Shown one piece after another: positions 30,990-36,866 of a stretch of 36,866 nucleotides of DNA (position 1 is the first letter of the stretch; each line of letters begins with the position of its first letter). The position numbers and the translations under genes are program-made. The notes under the pieces were generated by a model. The model was given only the letters and a program-made list of their open reading frames with translations. It was not told where the DNA came from and searched no databases. The DNA is taken from positions 1 to 36,866 of the forward strand of contig JABDMU010000067.1 of the NCBI GenBank assembly GCA_013001285.1, given 5' to 3'. This DNA comes from Flavobacteriaceae bacterium. GTDB lineage: Bacteria; Bacteroidota; Bacteroidia; Flavobacteriales; Flavobacteriaceae.

Positions 30990-31934
30990 ATGAGTTTAGT
31001 TTGGTTAATCTTAGGATTGATATTATTGGTCGTTGGAGGAGAATTTTTAGTGAGGTCTTCGGTAGCTTTATCATTTAAACTTAAACTTTCAAAATTAGTC
31101 ATTGGAATGACCGTTGTGTCCTTCGCAACTTCTGCACCTGAATTATTAGTTAGTTTGAATGCGGCCTTGAATGATGCGCCAGCTATTGCCATAAACAATG
31201 TTATAGGTTCTAATATCGCCAATATAGGCTTGGTTTTAGGGATAACGGCTCTTGTGGGAACAATAGGCGTAGACCGTTCATTTTATAAATTGAATTGGCC
31301 AGTGATGATGTTATTTTCATTAGCCTTATTCTATTTCTTAACAAATGATAATAAACTTGGCGCTTTAGAAGGCGGTATTTTATTTACGAGCTTATTGGTC
31401 TTTATTGTTGTTTTAATACGTTCATCTAGAAATGCCATTATGAGTGATGATGCTGTTGATGAAACCTTATCATTAGTGTCTAATTTTAAGATTGTTGTTT
31501 GGCTCTTAATAGGTGCTACTGCCTTGTACTTCGGATCAGAATGGTTGGTAGATGGTGCTAAAGATCTCGCCAAAGCATTAGGTGTTAGTGATGCAGTCAT
31601 CGCAGCAACAGTAATTGCTATAGGCACGAGTGTACCAGAACTAGCAGCTTCAGTAATAGCTGCCGCCAAAAAGGAGAAGGCTATATCTCTTGGGAATTTA
31701 ATTGGATCTAATATTTTTAATATAGGTTCTGTACTTGGACTTACCTCCATAGTGACTGAAATCCCAGTTACTGATGCGGCAATTTTAACTCGAGACATTT
31801 ATTGGATGCTCGCATTTGCAGCGGTACTTATACCTCTTATATTAATTCCGAAACGCTTCCAAATTAGCCGTTATAAAGGCTTGATCTTAGTAACAGGGTA
31901 CGGCTTTTTTATATTCCTTGTTTTTTATCAATAA
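30990..31934 (+). CDS. Calcium/sodium antiporter, CaCA family (YrbG-like)
   Basis: This 314-residue inner membrane protein has ten helices in two homologous halves. Each half carries the alpha-repeat signature: FATSAPELLVSLNAAL with NNVIGSNIANIGLVLG in the first, and IGTSVPELAASVIAA with GNLIGSNIFNIGSVLG in the second. The paired Glu residues of S-x-P-E bind the cation. YrbG-like members exchange Ca2+ (or K+) for Na+. The gene diverges from the serine hydrolase operon and ends at a bidirectional terminator. Confidence 0.94.
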   Translation: MSLVWLILGLILLVVGGEFLVRSSVALSFKLKLSKLVIGMTVVSFATSAPELLVSLNAALNDAPAIAINNVIGSNIANIGLVLGITALVGTIGVDRSFYKLNWPVMMLFSLALFYFLTNDNKLGALEGGILFTSLLVFIVVLIRSSRNAIMSDDAVDETLSLVSNFKIVVWLLIGATALYFGSEWLVDGAKDLAKALGVSDAVIAATVIAIGTSVPELAASVIAAAKKEKAISLGNLIGSNIFNIGSVLGLTSIVTEIPVTDAAILTRDIYWMLAFAAVLIPLILIPKRFQISRYKGLILVTGYGFFIFLVFYQ

Positions 31935-31935
31935 A

Positions 31936-31960
31936 AAAACCGATCGCAGGGATCGGTTTT
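31936..31960. terminator. Bidirectional intrinsic terminator
   Basis: The 10-bp perfect stem AAAACCGATC/GATCGGTTTT has a 5-nt loop between the converging stops of the antiporter gene (31934) and the type II glutamine synthetase gene (31983). Confidence 0.85.
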
Positions 31961-31982
31961 AATTTATTGGGTTAAAATGAGC

Positions 31983-33005
31983 CTATGCCATAACAGAAAT
32001 ATCAGCGTTTTTTACGGTTTTAATTATACGTCCCGCAATTTTATATGGATCACCATTTGAAGCTGGACGACGATCTTCTAACCATCCTTTCCATCCATTC
32101 TCAACAGTAATTATAGGAATGCGTATTGATGCACCTCTGTCTGAAACACCATAACTAAAATCATTGATCGATGCGGTTTCATGCTGACCTGTTAATCGTT
32201 GATCATTGAATTCACCATAAACGGAAATATGTTCTTTAGTTACTGGTCTGAAAGCTTCACAAATTTGCTCATAAACTTCACGACTACCACAGGTTCTTAA
32301 TGTGGTATTTGAGAAATTTGCGTGCATTCCTGAGCCATTCCAATCTCCTTTTACTGGTTTAGGATGATACTCAATATAATAGCCGTATTTCTCAGTTAAT
32401 CGATCTAATAAATAGCGTGCGATCCAAATTTCATCTCCTGCTTTTTTTGCTCCTTTTGCAAATAATTGAAACTCCCATTGTCCACTGGCCACTTCTTGAT
32501 TTATTCCTTCAAAGTTAAGTCCGGTGGCAATACAAAGGTCTGCATGTTCTTCTACAAAATCTCGACCCCAAGTATTACGACCTCCAACTGAACAATAATA
32601 CATTCCTTGTGGTCCAGGATAACCTCCAACTGGAAAGCCAAGTGGCAATTGGGTCTTGCGATCCATTATAAAATATTCTTGCTCAAATCCGAACCAAAAA
32701 TCATTATCATCATCATCAATAGATGCTCTCGCATTTGATTCATGTGCAGAACCATCTGCATTTAAAACTTCTGTCATTACCAAATAACCATTTATTCTAG
32801 TAGGATCTGGATAAATTGCGACAGGTTTTAATAAGCAGTCTGAAGAATTACCTTCGGCTTGACGCGTAGAACTCCCATCAAATGACCAAATTGGACAATC
32901 TTCTAGCTTTCCGCTGAAATCATCTTCTATTTTCGTTTTACTTCTCATGTTTTGAGTTGGTTTGTATCCGTCTAACCATATGTACTCAAGTTTCGATTTT
33001 GCCAT
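31983..33005 (-). CDS. Glutamine synthetase type II (eukaryote-like GSII)
   Basis: This enzyme makes glutamine from glutamate and ammonia with ATP. The 340-residue length and motifs are those of GSII: WSFDGSSTRQA, FGFEQEYFI (metal-binding Glu), GGRNTWGRDFVEEH, INQEVASGQWEFQ, GDWNGSGMHANFSN and RLTGQHETASINDFSYGVSDRGASIRIP. GSII is best known from eukaryotes and some actinobacteria and rhizobia, but occurs in many Flavobacteriia. It lacks the adenylylation Tyr loop of GSI. The gene diverges from the type III synthetase gene across 244 nt. Confidence 0.93.
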   Translation of the reverse strand: MAKSKLEYIWLDGYKPTQNMRSKTKIEDDFSGKLEDCPIWSFDGSSTRQAEGNSSDCLLKPVAIYPDPTRINGYLVMTEVLNADGSAHESNARASIDDDDNDFWFGFEQEYFIMDRKTQLPLGFPVGGYPGPQGMYYCSVGGRNTWGRDFVEEHADLCIATGLNFEGINQEVASGQWEFQLFAKGAKKAGDEIWIARYLLDRLTEKYGYYIEYHPKPVKGDWNGSGMHANFSNTTLRTCGSREVYEQICEAFRPVTKEHISVYGEFNDQRLTGQHETASINDFSYGVSDRGASIRIPIITVENGWKGWLEDRRPASNGDPYKIAGRIIKTVKNADISVMA

Positions 33006-33249
33006 GTTTAATTTTTTATGTGTTATAAATTTTAAAGTTGTAAATATAAATTTTTTAAATTCTACATATAAAAAAAGAGGGCATAATTATCAACAATTCG
33101 ATAAAACGCACAAATACCCCAAAAAAAAAGGGGGTATAGGCCTAATAAAGGTGTAATTTAACGTAATTTTGTTCCTTTATTAACAAAAAATGTTGAATTA
33201 ACTCAAATAACTGTATAATTCGGCAAAAGTGAAACTTAAAAAAAAAGAA
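33006..33249. promoter_or_regulatory. Shared control region of the two glutamine synthetase genes
   Basis: For the plus strand, TAATTTTG at 33164-33171 matches the -7 consensus and implies a leader of about 70 nt. For the minus strand, a TATATTTA box near 33046-33053 is the best candidate. Between them lies an unusual dyad, ATACCCC (33114-33120), then A9G, then GGGGTAT (33131-33137), immediately followed by the palindrome TAGGCCTA (33136-33143). These could be binding sites for a nitrogen regulator or attenuation structures. Confidence 0.5.
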
Positions 33250-35436
33250 ATGTCAACACTCCGCTTTCATTCCATCAAGGAATCGCTTAACAGAAAACCA
33301 GTGAAAATCAAAGAAGTTGAAAAGCGTTCAACCCTCTTTGGTGAAAATGTTTTTAATAACACTACAATGAGGCAATCCTTAACTAAAGATGCTTATACAA
33401 GTGTATTAGATGCTATCGATAAAGGGTCAAAAATTAACCGAAGCACTGCCGATCAAATTGCTTCAGCAATGAAAGATTGGGCATTACTAAAAGGTGCCAC
33501 CCATTATACACATTGGTTTCAGCCATTAACCGGTGCAACTGCAGAAAAACATGATGCGTTCTTCGAAACTGTTGGTGATGGTTTGGCGATTGAAAAATTT
33601 GATGGCGGACAGCTAGTACAACAGGAACCAGACGCCTCAAGTTTTCCACACGGCGGCATTCGCAATACTTTTGAAGCACGTGGTTATACTGCTTGGGACC
33701 CGTCATCTCCGGCGTTTATTTATGGAACCACTTTATGTGTTCCAACAATATTTGTGGCCTATACTGGTGAAGCCTTAGATTATAAAACACCTCTATTAAG
33801 AGCACTTCAAGCTGTAGATCAATCTGCGGTAGCTGTCGCAAAATATTTTGATAAAAATGTAAAAAAAGTGAATGCATCTCTGGGTTGGGAGCAAGAGTAT
33901 TTTTTAATAGATAGTGCCTTAGCAGCTTCACGACCAGACATCGTTCTAACTGGAAGAACACTTCTTGGACATTCACCGGCAAAAGGTCAGCAATTAGACG
34001 ACCATTATTTTGGAAGTATTCCGTCACGCGCCTTGGCATTTATGAGAGATTTGGAAAAAGAATGCATGTTATTAGGTATACCTGTAAAAACAAGACATAA
34101 TGAAGTAGCGCCAAATCAATTTGAACTCGCACCTATTTATGATGAAGCCAATCTTGCAGTTGATCACAATTCATTGATCATGGATATTATGGATAAAGTA
34201 GGAGAACGTCATAATTTCAATGTGCTTCTTCATGAAAAACCCTTTTCTGGTGTTAACGGCTCAGGAAAACATAATAACTGGAGTTTGAGTACAAATACTG
34301 GAGTGAACCTCTTAAGCCCTGGAAAAACACCTATGAGTAATTTACAATTTCTCACCTTTTTTATTAATACAATTAAAGCGGTTCATCAATATGAAGAATT
34401 ACTTAGAGCTTCCATTGCCAGTGCCAGTAATGACCATCGATTAGGGGCGAATGAAGCACCTCCAGCAATCATTTCGGTGTTTATTGGAGAACAGTTAACA
34501 AAAGTGTTGGAAGAACTGGAAGGTGTGACTAAAGGGAAATTGTCACCAAAAGAAAAAACAGACCTTAAATTAAACGTAGTTGGAAAAATACCTGAAATCT
34601 TATTGGATAATACCGATAGAAACAGAACCTCTCCATTTGCATTTACTGGAAATAAGTTTGAGTTTCGTGCGGTTGGATCAAAGGCAAATTGCGCAAATCC
34701 AATGACCGTTTTAAATTCAATTGTGGCTAAGCAGTTAATTGAATTTAAGAGCGAAGTAGATACACTGATCGACAAAAAGGATATGAAAAAGGATGATGCT
34801 ATATTTAATGTGCTAAGAGAATATATTAAGTCCTTAAAAGACATATTATTTGAGGGCAATGGCTATGGAGACGAATGGCAAAAAGAGGCGAAGAAACGGG
34901 GATTGAGCAATAACAAAACAACGCCTGATGCCTTAAAAGCACGCGTTTCAAAAAAGACCATCAGTTTATTTGAAGAGCTGGAGGTAATGAACAAGGTTGA
35001 GATTCAAGCCCGTTATGAAATAGAAGTCGAGGAATACACCATGCACATTCAAATAGAAAGTAGAGTATTGGGGGATATTGCTAGAAATCATATTGTTCCA
35101 ACTGCTGTTAATTATCAGAATGTTTTGATCGCGAATGTCAAGGGTCTCAAGGATATTTATGGCGCGGGTTTTAAGAAGTATGCGAAACAACAATTGGAAC
35201 TCATACAAGAAATTTCATCCCGAATTGAGGCCATAAATTCTGGCGTTACTGCGATGATAAATGAAAGAAAAAAGGCCAATATCTTGAAAGATTCTGAAAA
35301 GAAAGCTGCTGCGTATTGCAACAAGATCAAGCCTTTCTTTGATGAAATTCGATATCACTGTGATAAGCTGGAGTTGCTGGTTGATGATGAACTGTGGCCA
35401 CTTACCAAGTATCGTGAGCTTTTATTTACGCGATAG
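33250..35436 (+). CDS. glnN: Glutamine synthetase type III
   Basis: This GSIII of 728 residues has the family's large size and motifs: GWEQEYFLID, SFPHGGIRNTFEARGYTAWDPSSPAFI, HNEVAPNQFELAPIYDEANLAVDHN, FSGVNGSGKHNNWSLST, RLGANEAPPAIIS and DRNRTSPFAFTGNKFEFRAVGS. GSIII is the typical Bacteroidota enzyme and assembles as stacked hexamers. I start it at the ATG of MSTLRFHSIKES, the usual family opening. A GTG 21 nt upstream (33229) is in frame but adds only a Lys-rich heptapeptide. A terminator follows the stop. Confidence 0.96.
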   Translation: MSTLRFHSIKESLNRKPVKIKEVEKRSTLFGENVFNNTTMRQSLTKDAYTSVLDAIDKGSKINRSTADQIASAMKDWALLKGATHYTHWFQPLTGATAEKHDAFFETVGDGLAIEKFDGGQLVQQEPDASSFPHGGIRNTFEARGYTAWDPSSPAFIYGTTLCVPTIFVAYTGEALDYKTPLLRALQAVDQSAVAVAKYFDKNVKKVNASLGWEQEYFLIDSALAASRPDIVLTGRTLLGHSPAKGQQLDDHYFGSIPSRALAFMRDLEKECMLLGIPVKTRHNEVAPNQFELAPIYDEANLAVDHNSLIMDIMDKVGERHNFNVLLHEKPFSGVNGSGKHNNWSLSTNTGVNLLSPGKTPMSNLQFLTFFINTIKAVHQYEELLRASIASASNDHRLGANEAPPAIISVFIGEQLTKVLEELEGVTKGKLSPKEKTDLKLNVVGKIPEILLDNTDRNRTSPFAFTGNKFEFRAVGSKANCANPMTVLNSIVAKQLIEFKSEVDTLIDKKDMKKDDAIFNVLREYIKSLKDILFEGNGYGDEWQKEAKKRGLSNNKTTPDALKARVSKKTISLFEELEVMNKVEIQARYEIEVEEYTMHIQIESRVLGDIARNHIVPTAVNYQNVLIANVKGLKDIYGAGFKKYAKQQLELIQEISSRIEAINSGVTAMINERKKANILKDSEKKAAAYCNKIKPFFDEIRYHCDKLELLVDDELWPLTKYRELLFTR

Positions 35437-35459
35437 ATGTTGATTAAAAAATGAACTAG

Positions 35460-35483
35460 AGCCTCAAGTTTTGAGGCTTTTTT
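35460..35483 (+). terminator. Intrinsic terminator of glnN
   Basis: The 8-bp stem AGCCTCAA/TTGAGGCT has a GTT loop followed by TTTTT. Confidence 0.88.
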
Positions 35484-35805
35484 CGCCTTAAGTCACAAAA
35501 AATAGATGCAGCCGTTGTTTATCGAATATTTTTGCAATTTTCACGTGTCTTCGATGTAAATTAGCACATAAAAATTACAACTTATCGAAATCTTATAAAT
35601 TCCATCAATTTTTTTTTCTTCAATCTCAGACATACTTTGATATTTTATTAGGTTTGTAAGGTATGTTTTGTAAAAACTTACAGCTTTCCCTCATATAATC
35701 AATGCCATAAAAAAGCATTGAAACCATCATTAACCATTGTAATTATTAAAGAATCATCTTCAAAAGAGGTGACTTAATTGAAATACTAACAATAATTGAA
35801 GGATT
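35484..35805. other. Intergenic region upstream of a beta-barrel gene
   Basis: No gene is supported. It contains a dyad TCAATGC (35699-35705) / GCATTGA (35715-35721) with a 9-nt spacer, and a looser pair TGTAAG (35655-35660) / CTTACA (35677-35682). Both are candidates for regulator binding or an mRNA leader hairpin of the next gene. No clear TAnnTTTG box is seen. Confidence 0.45.
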
Positions 35806-36462
35806 ATGACATTAACCTTAAAAAAACAACATTGGAGTCTGCTTATCCTAATGGCTTTTATATGTTTTAATTTTAGTCATGGACAGGAAAGCAGACGGGG
35901 TAAAAATGTGATCGTTCCTGCTGCTGGATCAGCTTTTATCAATGGAGACTATGCAAATCCGAGATATGAGAATTTTGGACAACTTGGATTCAAGCGATTC
36001 ATTAATTCTCATGTGAATTTAAATTTGAACTACAGAAAATTCAATCTGGATTCCCAAAGGTTATTTGATTTTGGGTTTCAGTCGTTTGATCTGAGTATTG
36101 AATATTATGTTTTTCCAGACAGTCCGTTTTCGCCTTATGTTTTTTTAGGAAGCGGCTTGATTTTGTCTAACGATTTTCAGAGCCCAAATAATAAGTTTCA
36201 AGCAGGATTCGGATTGGAGTATTTAGTGACCAAACAAATTGGATTGACCTTAATGACCAATGGAAATTATCATTTCATCAATGCCATTGATCAAACGGTG
36301 TATCCTGATGTTGATGAATTTTATTTGTCTGCAGGTTTTGGATTAAATTTTTACTTTAATTCTATTTTCAAAAGTAAGGAGAAAGGTAATCTAAAGAAGT
36401 CAAAAACTAGTGCGGCTGCTGACACGGTAATTTCTACTAACCCAATTAATGAAAACAGGTGA
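35806..36462 (+). CDS. Outer membrane beta-barrel protein of unknown role
   Basis: This 218-residue protein has a signal peptide (about 1-26, ending HGQ). It then has about eight amphipathic strands typical of a small barrel (QLGFKRFINSHVNLNLNYRKF, SFDLSIEYYVFPDSPFSPYVFLGSGLI, AGFGLEYLVTKQIGLTLMTNG, LSAGFGLNFYF). A polar, basic, probably disordered periplasmic tail follows (IFKSKEKGNLKKSKTSAAADT onward). This resembles OmpA/OmpX-like small barrels whose roles vary. Its long upstream region hints at regulated expression. I cannot name a function. Confidence 0.75.
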   Translation: MTLTLKKQHWSLLILMAFICFNFSHGQESRRGKNVIVPAAGSAFINGDYANPRYENFGQLGFKRFINSHVNLNLNYRKFNLDSQRLFDFGFQSFDLSIEYYVFPDSPFSPYVFLGSGLILSNDFQSPNNKFQAGFGLEYLVTKQIGLTLMTNGNYHFINAIDQTVYPDVDEFYLSAGFGLNFYFNSIFKSKEKGNLKKSKTSAAADTVISTNPINENR

Positions 36463-36542
36463 TTTTTAAAATCGTCGTTTGAATTAAACTGTAATATGAG
36501 TTTTGAGAATTAAAAGGGCTATGCCTGTTAAATTGTGTTAAT

Positions 36543-36643
36543 AATTCTTACGTAACTACACGTATTCCTTTGTTTTATTCATACAATTCTTACATTTCAA
36601 CTAATTATTTAACGGCTTATCGATTTTAACAGAAAATTCTTAC
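36543..36643. repeat. Three spaced direct repeats of AATTCTTAC
   Basis: Identical 9-mers lie at 36543-36551, 36585-36593 and 36635-36643, with starts 42 and 50 bp apart, in the gap between the barrel gene and the last gene. They are plausible binding sites for a regulator that uses direct repeats. Confidence 0.5.
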
Positions 36644-36685
36644 TATATCACGTTATACAACTGTGAAACTGACACTTTTTTTGCT

Positions 36686-36693
36686 TAAATTTG
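36686..36693 (+). promoter_or_regulatory. -7 box of the last gene
   Basis: TAAATTTG matches TAnnTTTG, with a start near 36700 and about 20 nt of leader before the ATG at 36721. No -33 TTG is at the right distance, and the AATTCTTAC repeats lie 43-143 nt upstream. Confidence 0.55.
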
Positions 36694-36720
36694 TTATGCT
36701 ATTAATCAATTTTTGTAAAA

Positions 36721-36866
36721 ATGAAAAAGTTACTACTAAGTGTAGTTGCCTTGATGGCTGCCACACTTTTGTTCTCTTTGGATGACGCTAAAGATGTCAA
36801 AGAAGGAGTGACACAAGACAATCCTATTGAAGTAGTGAATGATGCTGAGATAGCATCTTTAACAAA
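36721..36866 (+). CDS. Start of an exported protein, 3' partial
   Basis: The first 48 codons are present before the window ends. They encode a signal peptide (MKKLLLSVVALMAATLLFS) followed by an acidic, probably disordered stretch (DDAKDVKEGVTQDNPIEVVN). The family cannot be identified from this part. The start is supported by the -7 box upstream. Confidence 0.65.
   Translation, partial: MKKLLLSVVALMAATLLFSLDDAKDVKEGVTQDNPIEVVNDAEIASLT

Noticed and set aside
33229-33249. GTG start of glnN
   Set aside because: It adds only a Lys-rich heptapeptide; the ATG at 33250 gives the usual family opening MSTLRF.

Overview
The window is a gene-dense, AT-rich chromosomal segment from a member of the Bacteroidota, most likely a marine Flavobacteriaceae. 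The evidence is type IX secretion sorting domains at both ends of the window (a CHU_C-type C-terminus at 3..260 and a type A tail on the nuclease at 25273..27219), repeated Bacteroidota-type promoters (TTG/TTTG, about 20 nt, TAnnTTTG), Rho with a long disordered insert, archaeal/eukaryotic-type ProS, glutamine synthetases of types II and III, and many families confined to this phylum (DUF4293, DUF1599, BT_3928, M56/BlaR1). I see no phage, transposase, integrase or CRISPR array.

Layout. 1-3000: end of a T9SS cargo gene, then a FadL-like outer membrane protein and a lipoprotein with R/P/T and S/R repeats, both on the minus strand. 3081-5100: proS, then a promoter-tRNA-Glu-rpsT unit closed by a strong terminator. 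5150-10530: rho (minus), a DUF4293 protein, a YfcE-like phosphoesterase and truA driven by interleaved divergent promoters, and an ABC exporter overlapping truA. 10525-13660 (minus): folP, a small lipoprotein, the c-di-AMP synthase cdaA and a DUF3667-like zinc-ribbon membrane protein. 13737-19006 (plus): a tight operon of DUF1599, BT_3928 family, an orphan DppB-like permease, a TlpA-like lipoprotein, tpiA, prmA and clpS.

19003-21941 (minus) is a compact sulfur-detoxification operon: two YeeE/YedE half-transporters, a CstB-like persulfide dioxygenase/rhodanese, a DUF2892 membrane protein and an HMA-domain protein. A Crp/Fnr-type palindrome sits at the class II activator position of its promoter. 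putP and a conserved cysteine-containing flavobacterial protein follow. 24100-24900 holds four tandem hairpin repeats, tRNA-Arg(ACG) and two very small genes. 25273-27219 is a secreted multidomain endonuclease I.

27272-30852 (minus) is a serine hydrolase-BlaI-BlaR1 operon. Its promoter carries two AACTA-N6-TAGTT dyads exactly over the -33/-7 spacer and the -33 element, so it looks like a self-contained, repressible envelope-sensing circuit. A Ca2+/Na+ antiporter diverges from it. 31983-35436 is a divergent pair of glutamine synthetases (type II minus, type III plus) sharing one control region. The window ends with an outer membrane beta-barrel protein and the start of a small exported protein.

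The best leads for undescribed biology are the BlaI-controlled serine hydrolase circuit, the sulfide operon with its HMA partner and predicted operator, and the short-gene/repeat cluster around 24.1-24.9 kb. All functions are read from sequence features and remembered family knowledge; no database search was run.
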